Source: Pseudomonas yamanorum
Lineage (GTDB): Bacteria > Pseudomonadota > Gammaproteobacteria > Pseudomonadales > Pseudomonadaceae
DNA: 64,000 nt
NCBI RefSeq assembly: GCF_900105735.1
Contig: NZ_LT629793.1
Span: 5,394,001-5,458,000, forward strand
Direction: 5' to 3'
The notes beneath the pieces were generated by a model that did no database searches, was not told where the DNA came from, and saw only the letters and a program-made list of their open reading frames with translations. Of the stretch, positions 7,287-16,571 are shown piece by piece. The translations under genes were made by a program, and so were the position numbers. Numbering within the stretch: the stretch's first letter is position 1; each line of letters opens with the position of its first letter.

Positions 7287-8840
7287 TTAAGCCTTGCGCA
7301 CCCGCAAGCATCGCCACAACGCTACAACCATGAGCAGGCTCACCACTGCCCAACCCCACGCCTGCTGGTTCATCAACCCTTCACGGAACAACTGCGGCGC
7401 AATACCGGCACCGATGATGAACGCCAGCAATGCAATCTCCCGCCGCAGCCCGCTCACCGGACGCACCAGGTACACCAGCGCCGGCAGCACCAGCGCGGCA
7501 CTCGGGAAGCTGCGATAACGCGGGTCAAACACCAGCGCCAGCATCATGACCGCACCGGCGAACCCGGCGATTGCCACCAGCCAGCCAGCGCGTTGCTCGA
7601 TCCAGTTGAAGGCGCGTTCACGCCAACCTTCTCGTGCACTCAACGCCAGGGCGGCGTGAGCCAGTACCGCAAGGTTCAAGGCCACCAGCAATCCAGCCCA
7701 CACCCACTCATCGGTGAAGCGCGCTGTGACCCGGTTCAATTCGCCCCAGGTGCCGATTGAGCAGGCAGCGACGGCACCGAGCAACGGCAACACCAACGCA
7801 GCACGGGTGGTGCGTACGCGGCCGCCCAACAGCAGCGTACCCAGCAGGATAATCCCGCCAACCCCCAGCCAAACCGGCCAGTACGGCACATTGGTCACCG
7901 GGCCGGCGAGAACGCCCTTGTCCTGGCGATCCGCATCGAACAGACCCCAGTAACCACCCACAGCACCTTCGCTGGCGCGTTTCCACGGCTGGTCAAACGC
8001 TTCGATCAGGTTGTAGTGCCAGCCATTGGCTTCAGCCATGGCCACGAACCCGCGCATGAACTTGGCTTCGTTGACCCGGCTCGGCACTGCGGTTTCCCGC
8101 TGACGGCCTTCGCTCGGCCAGCCGGTCTCGCCGATCATCACGTCCTTGGGGGCGAACTTGTTGCCGAAGGTCTGGCGCACATCGCCCACGTGCTTGAGCG
8201 CCTGGTCGATGCCCGACGGGTCATCTTCCCAGTAAGGCAGCAGGTGGATGGTCAGGAAGTCCACGGCCGGGGCGATTTCCGGGTGTTGCAGCCAGAACTC
8301 CCACACATCGGCGTAGGTGACCGGTTGCTTGATATGGTCCTTGACGTGATGGATCAGCTTGACCAACTGCCCGGCGGTGACTTCCTTGCGCAGCAGGGTT
8401 TCGTTGCCGACGATCACCGAGGTGACGACGTCGGGGTTGGCATTGGCCGAAGCGATCAGTGCCTCGACTTCCTTGGCGGTGGCCACCGGATCACTGCTGA
8501 CCCATGCGCCGCTCATCAGCTTCAGGCCGTGTTTGCGCGCCAGTGCCGGCAAGTCTTCAAGGCCGGTCTGGGAGTAGGTGCGGATGCATTCGAAACGGGT
8601 GGCCAGCAACGCCAGGTCGGCGTCCATGCGCTCGGGGCGCAGTTTGAACGGCTGGTCGAACGGCGATTGGTCTTTGTCGAAGGGCGTGTAGGACGCACAT
8701 TGCAGCTTGTGGCTGGCGCTGGCCACGTCCGGCAGCACCACCGGTTGGCCAAGGCCATACCAATAGCCGCCGAGGGCCAACACACCGAGGATCAGGGCAA
8801 ATAAATAGGGCAGGAGCGGGAAGCGGGCAGTCGCGGGCAT
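7287..8840 (-). CDS. Membrane-bound GH17 beta-glucan enzyme
   Basis: The 517-residue protein has an N-terminal signal anchor (about 9-28), a periplasmic glycoside hydrolase 17 domain (about 45-310) and some six C-terminal membrane helices. The catalytic pair is visible: acid/base Glu in V-I-V-G-N-E-T and nucleophile Glu in M-I-G-E-T-G-W-P-S. GH17 enzymes cut or transfer beta-1,3-glucan; Pseudomonas homologues are annotated as beta-(1,6)-glucan synthases, and the GH17 half of NdvB acts as a glucosyltransferase in cyclic glucan formation. No GT2 domain is present, so a processing or branching role fits best. The ATG at 8838-8840 was preferred over an upstream start because it begins the signal anchor directly. 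Confidence 0.8.
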   Translation of the reverse strand: MPATARFPLLPYLFALILGVLALGGYWYGLGQPVVLPDVASASHKLQCASYTPFDKDQSPFDQPFKLRPERMDADLALLATRFECIRTYSQTGLEDLPALARKHGLKLMSGAWVSSDPVATAKEVEALIASANANPDVVTSVIVGNETLLRKEVTAGQLVKLIHHVKDHIKQPVTYADVWEFWLQHPEIAPAVDFLTIHLLPYWEDDPSGIDQALKHVGDVRQTFGNKFAPKDVMIGETGWPSEGRQRETAVPSRVNEAKFMRGFVAMAEANGWHYNLIEAFDQPWKRASEGAVGGYWGLFDADRQDKGVLAGPVTNVPYWPVWLGVGGIILLGTLLLGGRVRTTRAALVLPLLGAVAACSIGTWGELNRVTARFTDEWVWAGLLVALNLAVLAHAALALSAREGWRERAFNWIEQRAGWLVAIAGFAGAVMMLALVFDPRYRSFPSAALVLPALVYLVRPVSGLRREIALLAFIIGAGIAPQLFREGLMNQQAWGWAVVSLLMVVALWRCLRVRKA

Positions 8841-9170
8841 GATCAGGCCGTCTGGGGGCAAAGGCGCGCATCTTACCCGGATTTGAGCCGTCCCAGTGGG
8901 GCCGCATAATTTTGACATGCAAAGTTCGGGCGGGATCGTCGGTGAATGTCCTACAAATCATCCTGCTGGCGATGTGATGTCGTTTCTTGCTTACCTGAGG
9001 TCGCAGTCAGAGCAGGTCGCTTGTGGCAGCAGGTTGATGATCGAAGTGTCAGCCCTCCACTGACGAGGCACCCACGTGATCGATGCGCGTGAAGGGGGCG
9101 CGGTGCACCACATAACAACAGGTTGACGTCGCTCGGCATCCGCCGGGCGCAGCACTTTCGGGGAAGCACT
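8841..9170. other. Divergent intergenic region, GH17 / betX
   Basis: The 330 bases carry no credible gene. The only structure noted is a small inverted repeat GTCAG (9048-9052) and CTGAC (9060-9064). The betX promoter must lie here; in P. aeruginosa choline and betaine genes are activated by GbdR, but I could not pick out its site with confidence. Confidence 0.5.
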
Positions 9171-10022
9171 ATGAAGATGCGACGACTCTTGGGCGCAGCT
9201 GCCACTCTGGTAGTTGCGATGAGCTCCACACTGGCCAGCGCCGACAGCAAAACCCTGAGCATCGGCTATGTGGATGGCTGGTCAGACAGTGTCGCCACCA
9301 CCCACGTGGCGGCAGAAGTGATCAAGCAAAAGCTCGGTTATGACGTGAAACTGCAAGCGGTCGCCACCGGGATCATGTGGCAAGGCGTGGCCACCGGCAA
9401 ACTCGACGCCATGCTCTCCGCCTGGCTGCCGGTGACCCACGGTGAATACTGGGCCAAGAACAAGGACAAGGTGGTCGACTACGGCCCCAACTTCAAGGAC
9501 GCCAAGATTGGCCTGATCGTGCCTGAGTACGTGAAAGCCAAATCCATCGAAGACCTCAAGACCGATACCACCTTCAAGAACAAGATCGTCGGTATCGACG
9601 CCGGTTCAGGCGTGATGCTCAAGACCGATGAAGCGATCAAGGCCTATGGCCTGGACTACAAGCTGCAAGCCAGTTCGGGCGCGGCGATGATCGCCGAGCT
9701 GACCCGTGCCGAAGACAAACAGGAATCCATTGCGGTCACCGGTTGGGTGCCACACTGGATGTTCGCCAAGTGGAAACTGCGTTTCCTGGACGACCCAAAA
9801 GGAATTTATGGTGCTGCTGAAACCGTCAACAGCATCGGCAGCAAAGGCCTGGAAAAGAAAGCCCCGGAAGTCGCGGCGTTCCTGAAGAAATTCCAGTGGG
9901 CCTCCAAGGATGAAATCGGCGAAGTCATGCTGGCGATCCAAGAGGGCGCCAAGCCTGAAGCGGCGGCCAAGGATTGGGTGGCCAAGCACCCTGAGCGTGT
10001 CGCCGAGTGGACTGCTAAATAA
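9171..10022 (+). CDS. betX: Glycine betaine-binding periplasmic protein
   Basis: The 283-residue protein has a signal peptide ending L-A-S-A and an OpuAC/ProX-type substrate-binding domain (I-G-Y-V-D-G-W-S-D-S-V-A-T-T near the N-terminus, M-L-S-A-W-L-P-V-T-H in the middle). Trp residues in GYVDGW, SAWLP and TGWVPHW are the expected aromatic cage for a quaternary ammonium ligand. No ABC permease or ATPase gene is adjacent. That orphan state, together with the yjcH-actP pair downstream, matches betX of P. aeruginosa (recalled as PA3236 beside PA3235-PA3234), whose product delivers glycine betaine to the shared Cbc transporter. Choline or carnitine specificity cannot be excluded from sequence alone. 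Confidence 0.85.
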   Translation: MKMRRLLGAAATLVVAMSSTLASADSKTLSIGYVDGWSDSVATTHVAAEVIKQKLGYDVKLQAVATGIMWQGVATGKLDAMLSAWLPVTHGEYWAKNKDKVVDYGPNFKDAKIGLIVPEYVKAKSIEDLKTDTTFKNKIVGIDAGSGVMLKTDEAIKAYGLDYKLQASSGAAMIAELTRAEDKQESIAVTGWVPHWMFAKWKLRFLDDPKGIYGAAETVNSIGSKGLEKKAPEVAAFLKKFQWASKDEIGEVMLAIQEGAKPEAAAKDWVAKHPERVAEWTAK

Positions 10023-10028
10023 GACCCT

Positions 10029-10117
10029 TGTGGGAGCTGGCTTGCCTGCGATGCAGACGTCTCGGTGCACCTGATGTATCGAGGTGATCTCATCGCGGGC
10101 AAGCCCGGCTCCCACAT
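10029..10117. repeat. REP doublet (mixed type)
   Basis: The left unit is TGTGGGAGCTGGCTTGCCTG; the inverted right unit carries a variant core (GCGGGCAAGCCCGGCTCCCA). It lies right after betX and may end or protect the betX mRNA, separating it from yjcH-actP. Confidence 0.85.
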
Positions 10118-10188
10118 TATTTCGCCCCGCCAATTATTCCTGCGCCTTCAATATCCCTCGCTACACTCCTTCTACTACTAAGGTCGTC

Positions 10189-10204
10189 TGGAACCTGTTC
10201 CGCA
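10189..10204 (+). promoter_or_regulatory. Weak sigma-54-like -24/-12 element
   Basis: TGGAAC (10189-10194) and CCGCA (10200-10204) place GG and GC exactly 10 bases apart, as in -24/-12 promoters. The -24 box has one mismatch to TGGCAC and the -12 box lacks the usual TT. It lies 58 bases before yjcH and may be chance. Confidence 0.2.
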
Positions 10205-10227
10205 GCCGCATACAGTGGATATGTTCC

Positions 10228-10262
10228 AATAATAAAAAGCTGTGCTGCGAGGATAAAAACAA
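10228..10262 (+). promoter_or_regulatory. Candidate Hfq/Crc catabolite-control motifs
   Basis: Overlapping A-rich motifs AATAATAA (10228-10235) and AATAAAAA (10231-10238), plus AAAAACAA (10255-10262) reaching the A of the yjcH start codon, all match AANAANAA. In Pseudomonas, Hfq with Crc binds such motifs near start codons to block translation of secondary carbon-source genes. Confidence 0.5.
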
Positions 10263-10573
10263 TGAACGACAGCATTTACCTCTCGATTCAAAACAGCCCG
10301 CGTTTCAAGGAGCTGGTTAGTAAAAGGGAAAGATTCGCCTGGATTCTCTCGGCGATCATGCTAGGGCTGTACTCCGCTTTCATTCTTCTGATTGCCTATG
10401 GGCCGCAAATACTGGGGGCCAAGATCAGCCCCGGTTCGTCCATCACGTGGGGGATCCCTATCGGGGTCGGGCTGATTGTGTCGGCCTTCGTCCTCACCGG
10501 CATCTATGTACGACGCGCCAACGGCGAATTCGACGACCTGAACAATGCGATTCTCAAGGAGGCTGCGCAATGA
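10262..10573 (+). CDS. yjcH: DUF485 membrane protein YjcH
   Basis: The 103-residue DUF485 protein has two membrane segments (about 27-46 and 60-80) and the N-terminal N-S-P-R-F-K-E-L-V motif typical of the family. It is always found just before ActP-type acetate/glycolate symporters and is thought to be an accessory subunit, although its task is unproven. Its TGA overlaps the actP start (ATGA at 10570-10573), so the two are translationally coupled. The ribosome-binding site is GAGGAT, and the leader carries A-rich candidate Hfq/Crc sites. Confidence 0.9.
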   Translation: MNDSIYLSIQNSPRFKELVSKRERFAWILSAIMLGLYSAFILLIAYGPQILGAKISPGSSITWGIPIGVGLIVSAFVLTGIYVRRANGEFDDLNNAILKEAAQ

Positions 10574-12228
10574 TCCGTCGTCTATTGGCTGTACTCGGCG
10601 CTTCGGCCTTTGCACCTGCCGTTTGGGCGGCCGATGCATTGACCGGCGAAGTGCATAAACAACCGCTGAATATCGCAGCGATCCTGATGTTCGTGGCCTT
10701 TGTTGGCGCGACCTTGTGCATCACCTACTGGGCGTCCAAGCGCAACAAGTCGGCGGCCGACTACTATGCGGCCGGCGGCAAGATCACCGGGTTCCAGAAC
10801 GGTTTGGCAATTGCCGGTGACTACATGTCGGCGGCGTCCTTCCTGGGGATTTCCGCGCTGGTGTTCACCTCCGGCTACGATGGCCTGATCTACTCGATCG
10901 GCTTCCTGGTGGGCTGGCCGATCATTCTGTTCCTGATCGCCGAACGCCTGCGTAACCTGGGCAAATACACCTTTGCCGACGTGGCGTCCTACCGCCTCGG
11001 GCAAACCCAGATCCGCAGCCTGTCGGCCTGTGGCTCTTTGGTGGTGGTGGCGTTCTACCTGATCGCGCAGATGGTCGGCGCGGGCAAGCTGATCCAGCTG
11101 CTGTTCGGCCTTGATTACCATGTTGCGGTGATCTTGGTGGGCATCCTGATGTGCCTCTATGTGTTGTTCGGCGGCATGCTGGCGACCACCTGGGTGCAGA
11201 TCATCAAGGCAGTACTGCTGCTGTCCGGCGCCTCGTTCATGGCGCTGATGGTGATGAAACACGTCAACTTCGACTTCAACATGCTGTTTGCCGAGGCGAT
11301 CAAGGTTCACCCTAAAGGTGAAGCGATCATGAGCCCGGGCGGCCTGGTGAAAGACCCGATTTCGGCGTTCTCCCTCGGCCTGGCACTGATGTTCGGTACC
11401 GCCGGCCTGCCGCACATCCTGATGCGCTTCTTCACCGTGAGTGACGCAAAGGAAGCTCGCAAGAGCGTGCTGTATGCCACCGGCTTCATCGGCTACTTCT
11501 ATATCCTGACCTTCATCATCGGCTTCGGCGCGATCCTGCTGGTCAGCACCAACCCGGCGTTCAAGGATGCTGCAGGTGCCTTGCTCGGCGGTAACAACAT
11601 GGCGGCGGTGCATCTGGCCAACGCGGTGGGCGGCAGTATCTTCCTGGGCTTCATCTCGGCCGTGGCGTTTGCCACCATCCTGGCAGTGGTTGCCGGTTTG
11701 ACCCTGGCGGGTGCTTCGGCGGTGTCCCATGACCTGTACGCCAGCGTGATCAAGAAAGGTAAGGCCAACGAGAAGGATGAGATTCGGGTATCGAAGATCA
11801 CCACCATCGCCCTGGCAGTGCTGGCGATTGGCTTGGGCATCCTTTTTGAAAGCCAGAACATTGCGTTCATGGTAGGCCTGGCGTTCTCCATTGCGGCGAG
11901 CTGTAACTTCCCGGTGCTGCTGCTTTCCATGTACTGGAAAAACCTCACCACCCGCGGTGCAATGATTGGTGGCTGGCTGGGCTTGATCAGCGCCGTTGGC
12001 CTGATGATCCTCGGCCCAACCATCTGGGTCTCGATCCTGCACCATGAGAAGGCGATTTTCCCTTACGAATACCCGGCGCTGTTCTCGATGATCATCGCGT
12101 TCATCGGCATCTGGTTCTTCTCCATCACCGACAAGTCGGCGGCGGCAGAGAAGGAGCGTGCGCTGTACTTCCCGCAGTTTGTGCGTTCGCAGACTGGCCT
12201 GGGGGCGAGTGGGGCGGTAAGCCACTAA
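10570..12228 (+). CDS. actP: Acetate permease ActP (sodium:solute symporter)
   Basis: The 552-residue protein has a cleavable-looking N-terminal segment ([20 protein letters not shown]) followed by about 13 membrane helices of the SSS family. The family-typical stretch [19 protein letters not shown] (about 57-75), then [12 protein letters not shown], marks the acetate/glycolate permease branch. It takes up short monocarboxylates such as acetate, glycolate or pyruvate with a cation. It is coupled to yjcH and followed by a strong terminator. Its place beside the TCA genes fits acetate use, though in PAO1 the pair lies elsewhere. Confidence 0.92.
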   Translation: MIRRLLAVLGASAFAPAVWAADALTGEVHKQPLNIAAILMFVAFVGATLCITYWASKRNKSAADYYAAGGKITGFQNGLAIAGDYMSAASFLGISALVFTSGYDGLIYSIGFLVGWPIILFLIAERLRNLGKYTFADVASYRLGQTQIRSLSACGSLVVVAFYLIAQMVGAGKLIQLLFGLDYHVAVILVGILMCLYVLFGGMLATTWVQIIKAVLLLSGASFMALMVMKHVNFDFNMLFAEAIKVHPKGEAIMSPGGLVKDPISAFSLGLALMFGTAGLPHILMRFFTVSDAKEARKSVLYATGFIGYFYILTFIIGFGAILLVSTNPAFKDAAGALLGGNNMAAVHLANAVGGSIFLGFISAVAFATILAVVAGLTLAGASAVSHDLYASVIKKGKANEKDEIRVSKITTIALAVLAIGLGILFESQNIAFMVGLAFSIAASCNFPVLLLSMYWKNLTTRGAMIGGWLGLISAVGLMILGPTIWVSILHHEKAIFPYEYPALFSMIIAFIGIWFFSITDKSAAAEKERALYFPQFVRSQTGLGASGAVSH

Positions 12229-12251
12229 GCGTGTAACCGTTACAAAAAAAA

Positions 12252-12282
12252 GGCCCCGGTCGTGAGATCGGGGCTTTTTTTT
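12252..12282 (+). terminator. Terminator of actP
   Basis: GGCCCCGGTC and GATCGGGGCT form a GC-rich stem with a short loop, followed by eight T. This is a classic rho-independent terminator, 24 bases past the actP stop. Confidence 0.9.
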
Positions 12283-12335
12283 GCCTTTATTGGTAACGAA
12301 TACGACAAAACTGTTTCTCAAATCCGGCACAAATA

Positions 12336-12367
12336 AAAACGGCCTCCCTATCAAAGGAGGCCGTTTT
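12336..12367 (-). terminator. Terminator of gltA (bidirectional)
   Basis: AAAACGGCCTCC and GGAGGCCGTTTT form a perfect 12-bp stem with an 8-nt loop. The A-flank on one side and T-flank on the other let it work in both directions; it lies 25 bases past the gltA stop. Confidence 0.9.
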
Positions 12368-12391
12368 CGGTGTGGCCAAGTAGCGGTTAGC

Positions 12392-13681
12392 TTACTTGCG
12401 GTCTTCCAGCTTGGTGATGTCACGCGACTCGTAGCCGGTGTACAGCTGGCGCGGGCGGCCAATCTTGTACGGGCTGGAGAGCATTTCTTTCCAGTGGGAG
12501 ATCCAGCCCACGGTCCGCGCCAGGGCGAAGATCACGGTGAACATGCTGGTTGGAATGCCGATCGCCTTGAGGATGATCCCCGAGTAGAAGTCGACGTTCG
12601 GGTACAGCGAGCGCTCGATGAAGTACGGGTCGGTCAGGGCGATCTCTTCCAGGCGCATGGCCAGTTCGAGTTGCGGATCGTTCTTGATGCCCAGTTCCTT
12701 CAACACTTCGTCGCAGGTCTTCTTCATCACGGTGGCGCGCGGGTCGCGGTTCTTGTAGACCCGGTGACCGAAGCCCATCAACTTGAACGGATCGTTCTTG
12801 TCCTTGGCCTTGGCGATGAACTTGTCGATGTTGGATACATCGCCGATTTCATCGAGCATGGTCAATACGGCTTCGTTCGCACCGCCGTGGGCAGGGCCCC
12901 ACAGTGCGGCGATACCGGCGGCGATACAGGCGAACGGGTTGGCACCCGAAGAGCCCGCCAGGCGCACGGTAGACGTCGAGGCGTTCTGTTCGTGGTCGGC
13001 GTGGAGGATGAAGATCTTGTCCATCGCGGCGGCCAGCACCGGGCTGATCGGCTTGATCTCGCACGGGGTGTTGAACATCATGTGCAGGAAGTTTTCAGCG
13101 TACGTCAGGTCGTTGCGCGGGTACATCATGGGTTGACCCATGGAGTACTTGTAAACCATTGCGGCCAGGGTAGGCATCTTGGCAACCAGGCGGATCGCGG
13201 AGATTTCGCGATGCTGCGGGTTATTGATGTCCAGGGAGTCGTGATAGAAGGCCGACAGGGCGCCGACTACGCCGCACATGACGGCCATTGGGTGGGCGTC
13301 GCGACGGAAGCCGTTGAAGAAGGTCTTCAACTGCTCGTGAACCATGGTGTGGTTCTTCACGGTGCTGACGAACTGGGCCTTTTGCTCGGCTGTTGGCAAT
13401 TCGCCATTAAGCAGCAGGTAGCAGGTTTCCAGGTAGTCCGACTGTTCAGCAAGCTGTTCGATCGGGTAGCCGCGGTGCAGCAAGATACCGTTATCACCGT
13501 CGATATAGGTGATCTTCGACTCGCAAGAGGCGGTCGACATGAAGCCTGGGTCAAATGTAAAACGGCCCGTGGCCGTCAGGCCCCGTACGTCGATAACATC
13601 GGGACCAACGGTGCCGGTTAAAATGGGCAGCTCGACGGGGGCTGCGCCCTCGATGATCAACTGCGCTTTTTTGTCAGCCAT
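12392..13681 (-). CDS. gltA: Citrate synthase (type II)
   Basis: The 429-residue enzyme condenses acetyl-CoA with oxaloacetate in the first step of the TCA cycle. The catalytic triad is present: His in [11 protein letters not shown], His in [14 protein letters not shown] and Asp in N-V-D-F-Y-S-G. The extra N-terminal domain ([12 protein letters not shown]) marks the hexameric, NADH-sensitive Gram-negative type. Translation starts at an ATG behind AGGAGG (13685-13690). It is divergent from sdhCDAB, the conserved Pseudomonas arrangement, and has its own strong promoter. Confidence 0.98.
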   Translation of the reverse strand: MADKKAQLIIEGAAPVELPILTGTVGPDVIDVRGLTATGRFTFDPGFMSTASCESKITYIDGDNGILLHRGYPIEQLAEQSDYLETCYLLLNGELPTAEQKAQFVSTVKNHTMVHEQLKTFFNGFRRDAHPMAVMCGVVGALSAFYHDSLDINNPQHREISAIRLVAKMPTLAAMVYKYSMGQPMMYPRNDLTYAENFLHMMFNTPCEIKPISPVLAAAMDKIFILHADHEQNASTSTVRLAGSSGANPFACIAAGIAALWGPAHGGANEAVLTMLDEIGDVSNIDKFIAKAKDKNDPFKLMGFGHRVYKNRDPRATVMKKTCDEVLKELGIKNDPQLELAMRLEEIALTDPYFIERSLYPNVDFYSGIILKAIGIPTSMFTVIFALARTVGWISHWKEMLSSPYKIGRPRQLYTGYESRDITKLEDRK

Positions 13682-13739
13682 GTGGCCTCCTATTTATGCT
13701 TCAAATCATCAGACAGACCCCCCACGCAGGGCCCGCACC

Positions 13740-13767
13740 ACTATAGTGAGATAAATTCAGATGTCAA
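13740..13767 (-). promoter_or_regulatory. gltA promoter
   Basis: Read on the minus strand, TTGACA (13762-13767) is a perfect -35 box and TATAGT (13740-13745) a five-of-six -10 box, 16 bases apart. The -10 box sits in the palindrome CACTATAGTG. The start point would be near 13733, giving a leader of about 50 bases. Confidence 0.7.
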
Positions 13768-13881
13768 TTTGCCTAAAGTCTTGCTCCAGAAGGCTTTAAC
13801 CGTACTTTTTCCTCGAAATTACCTGCCATTTACGCCTTTTATGCCGCCAGCGCAATGCGCTATTAGGGTGAGGAGTGCGCG

Positions 13882-13910
13882 TTGTCATTAGTTGCCTAAC
13901 TGTCTATACT
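13882..13910 (+). promoter_or_regulatory. sdhCDAB promoter
   Basis: TTGTCA (13882-13887) and TATACT (13905-13910) are 17 bases apart, each matching five of six consensus bases. It is the best sigma-70 promoter on this strand upstream of sdhC. Confidence 0.65.
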
Positions 13911-14044
13911 CGGCCTCCGACCGCCAGGGGCTTTTGGGCCCGTTTTGATGGGGGTCGCACTCCCTGGGTGGTGGTTACCTGACCAGTGCACTCCCCAACA
14001 ACTTTGCCCTGATTGTTAGGGGCTCTTCAGTGTGAAAAAAAGCC

Positions 14045-14419
14045 GTGAATAGCCAACGACCTGTAAACCTAGACCTAAGGACCATCAAACTCCCCATCAC
14101 CGGCGTAACGTCGTTCCTGCACCGTGTATCCGGCATCATCCTGTTTCTTGGCCTGGGCATCATGCTTTATGCATTGAGCAAATCCCTGGGTTCGGAAGAA
14201 GGGTACGCCGAGGTGAAGGCATGCTTGACCAGTCCGCTGGCCAAATTCGTCGCCTGGGGCCTCCTGTCCGCTCTGCTTTATCACCTTGTGGCCGGTATTC
14301 GCCACTTGATCATGGACATGGGTATCGGTGAGACGCTGGAAGGCGGCAAGCTGGGCTCGAAAATCGTCATCGCCATTTCCGTGGTGCTGATCGTTCTGGC
14401 GGGAGTTTGGATATGGTAA
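14045..14419 (+). CDS. sdhC: Succinate dehydrogenase cytochrome b556 subunit
   Basis: The 124-residue membrane anchor starts at GTG 14045; the only upstream in-frame alternative runs straight into a stop at 14033. The N-terminal N-S-Q-R-P-V-N-L-D-L-R and S-F-L-H-R-V-S-G motifs are diagnostic of SdhC, and the heme-ligand His is in LYHLVAGIRHLI. Three membrane helices are clear. With SdhD it binds heme b and ubiquinone. Its 3' end overlaps sdhD by 7 bases. Confidence 0.95.
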   Translation: MNSQRPVNLDLRTIKLPITGVTSFLHRVSGIILFLGLGIMLYALSKSLGSEEGYAEVKACLTSPLAKFVAWGLLSALLYHLVAGIRHLIMDMGIGETLEGGKLGSKIVIAISVVLIVLAGVWIW

Positions 14420-14781
14420 CCAGCGTTACGAACCTGTCGCGTTCGGGCCTCTATGACTGGATGGCGCAACGTGTGTCTGCGGTTGTTCTCGCGGCTTATT
14501 TCATCTTCCTGATCGGGTACCTCGCGGCGAACCCTGGCATTGGCTACGCCCAATGGCACGGCCTGTTCGCTCATAACGGGATGCGCATCTTCAGTCTGCT
14601 GGCCCTTGTAGCCCTGGGCGCTCACGCCTGGGTTGGCATGTGGACCATCGCGACCGACTACCTGACGCCGATGGCGCTGGGCAAGTCCGCGACAGCAGTA
14701 CGGTTTCTCTTCCAGGCAGTATGCGGCGTCGCGATGTTCGCTTACTTCGTCTGGGGTGTGCAGATTCTTTGGGGTATCTGA
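14413..14781 (+). CDS. sdhD: Succinate dehydrogenase membrane anchor subunit
   Basis: This 122-residue protein has three membrane helices; the second heme ligand is the His of GAHAWVGMWTI and the quinone-site Tyr follows in A-T-D-Y-L. I chose ATG 14413 over a TTG six bases upstream; it overlaps the end of sdhC and so couples their translation. In P. aeruginosa this segment is a known target of iron-responsive PrrF RNAs; no such RNA is encoded here. Confidence 0.95.
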   Translation: MVTSVTNLSRSGLYDWMAQRVSAVVLAAYFIFLIGYLAANPGIGYAQWHGLFAHNGMRIFSLLALVALGAHAWVGMWTIATDYLTPMALGKSATAVRFLFQAVCGVAMFAYFVWGVQILWGI

Positions 14782-14784
14782 TTC

Positions 14785-16560
14785 ATGGCTAACACAGTTA
14801 ATACGCTTTCATTCGACGCCATCATCATTGGCGGCGGCGGTGCCGGCATGCGCGCTGCGCTGCAACTGGCCCAGGGCGGTCACAAGACTGCCGTGATCAC
14901 CAAGGTGTTCCCGACCCGTTCCCACACCGTTTCGGCCCAGGGTGGCATCACCTGCGCCATCGCCTCCGCCGATCCAAACGATGACTGGCGCTGGCACATG
15001 TACGATACCGTCAAGGGTTCCGACTATATCGGTGACCAGGACGCTATCGAATACATGTGCTCCGTAGGCCCGGAAGCGGTCTTCGAGCTGGAACACATGG
15101 GTCTGCCGTTCTCCCGTACCGAACAGGGCCGCATCTACCAGCGTCCGTTCGGCGGTCAGTCCAAAGACTTCGGTAAGGGTGGCCAGGCCGCTCGTACCTG
15201 TGCCGCAGCCGACCGTACCGGTCACGCGCTGTTGCACACCCTGTACCAGGCCAACCTGAAGGCCGGCACCGTATTCCTCAACGAATACTACGGCGTCGAC
15301 CTGGTGAAGAACGAAGACGGTGCCTTTGTAGGCATGATCGTTATCTGCATCGAAACCGGCGAAACCTCTTACGTGCGGGCTAATGCCACCGTATTGGCGA
15401 CCGGCGGTGCAGGCCGTATCTACTCTTCGACTACCAACGCCCTGATCAACACCGGTGACGGTATCGGCATGGCGCTGCGTGCAGGCGTCCCGGTACAAGA
15501 CATCGAAATGTGGCAGTTCCACCCGACCGGCATCGCCGGCGCCGGTGTACTGGTTACAGAAGGTTGCCGTGGTGAAGGTGGTTACCTGATCAACAAGAAC
15601 GGCGAGCGCTTCATGGAGCGTTATGCTCCGAACGCCAAAGACCTCGCCGGTCGTGACGTTGTAGCCCGTTCCATGGTTAAAGAGATCATCGCCGGTAACG
15701 GTTGTGGTCCCGATGGCGACCACGTAATGCTGAAGCTCGATCACCTCGGTGAAGAAGTGCTGCACAGCCGTCTGCCAGGCATCATGGAGCTGTCCAAGAC
15801 CTTTGCTCACGTTGACCCGGCTGTTGCGCCGATCCCGGTTGTTCCAACTTGCCACTATATGATGGGCGGCGTTGCCACCAACATTCATGGCCAGGCGATC
15901 ACCCAGGACGCCGACGGCGTTGACCAGATCATCCCTGGTCTGTTCGCGGTAGGTGAAGTGGCTTGCGTATCGGTTCACGGTGCCAACCGTCTGGGCGGCA
16001 ACTCGCTGCTCGACCTGGTGGTATTCGGTCGCGCCGCCGGCCTGTTCCTGGAACAGACCCTCAAGGAAGGCGTTGATTACGCGCGTCCACGCCAGTCCGA
16101 CATCGACGCTGCCCTGGCGCGTCTGGATGGCCTGAACTCGCGTACCGAAGGCGAAGACGTTGCCTCGCTGCGCAAAGAGCTGCAAAGCTGCATGCAGAAC
16201 TACTTCGGTGTGTTCCGTACCGGCGAATACATGCAGAAAGGTATCGCCCAGCTGGCTGACCTGCGTTCGCGCATCGCCAACGTCAAGATCAACGACAAGA
16301 GCCAGGCGTTCAACACCGCTCGAATCGAAGCCCTTGAGCTGCAAAACCTGCTGGAAGTGGCTGAAGCGACTGCAATCGCCGCCGAGGTTCGTAAAGAATC
16401 CCGTGGTGCTCACGCTCGTGAAGACTATGAAGACCGCGACGACGAAAACTGGTTGTGCCACACCTTGTACTTCCCGGGTGACAAGCGCGTAACCAAGCGT
16501 GCCGTGAACTTCTCGCCGAAGACGGTTCCGACGTTTGAACCGAAGATTCGGACTTACTAA
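14785..16560 (+). CDS. sdhA: Succinate dehydrogenase flavoprotein subunit
   Basis: The 591-residue protein oxidises succinate to fumarate. The dinucleotide fold is [11 protein letters not shown]; the covalent FAD His is in [12 protein letters not shown]; the substrate site includes [20 protein letters not shown] and R-L-G-G-N-S-L. It starts three bases after sdhD and is full length. It forms the matrix-side catalytic core with SdhB. Confidence 0.97.
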   Translation: MANTVNTLSFDAIIIGGGGAGMRAALQLAQGGHKTAVITKVFPTRSHTVSAQGGITCAIASADPNDDWRWHMYDTVKGSDYIGDQDAIEYMCSVGPEAVFELEHMGLPFSRTEQGRIYQRPFGGQSKDFGKGGQAARTCAAADRTGHALLHTLYQANLKAGTVFLNEYYGVDLVKNEDGAFVGMIVICIETGETSYVRANATVLATGGAGRIYSSTTNALINTGDGIGMALRAGVPVQDIEMWQFHPTGIAGAGVLVTEGCRGEGGYLINKNGERFMERYAPNAKDLAGRDVVARSMVKEIIAGNGCGPDGDHVMLKLDHLGEEVLHSRLPGIMELSKTFAHVDPAVAPIPVVPTCHYMMGGVATNIHGQAITQDADGVDQIIPGLFAVGEVACVSVHGANRLGGNSLLDLVVFGRAAGLFLEQTLKEGVDYARPRQSDIDAALARLDGLNSRTEGEDVASLRKELQSCMQNYFGVFRTGEYMQKGIAQLADLRSRIANVKINDKSQAFNTARIEALELQNLLEVAEATAIAAEVRKESRGAHAREDYEDRDDENWLCHTLYFPGDKRVTKRAVNFSPKTVPTFEPKIRTY

Positions 16561-16571
16561 GGGTGGCTGCC

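Larger units (their letters stand above)
13682..14044. other. Divergent gltA / sdhC control region
   Basis: The 363 bases contain no gene. They hold the gltA promoter (13740-13767, minus) and the sdhC promoter (13882-13910, plus), with about 110 bases between the two -35 boxes. The sdh transcript would have an untranslated leader of roughly 125 bases with several short inverted repeats. Confidence 0.7.

Noticed and set aside
10582..12462. 626-codon open frame antisense to actP
   Set aside because: It runs through both terminators and is a mirror of actP codon bias (His, Arg, Gln rich) with no ribosome-binding site.
14809..16461. 550-codon open frame antisense to sdhA
   Set aside because: A shadow of a highly conserved gene; sequence shows no protein-like motif.
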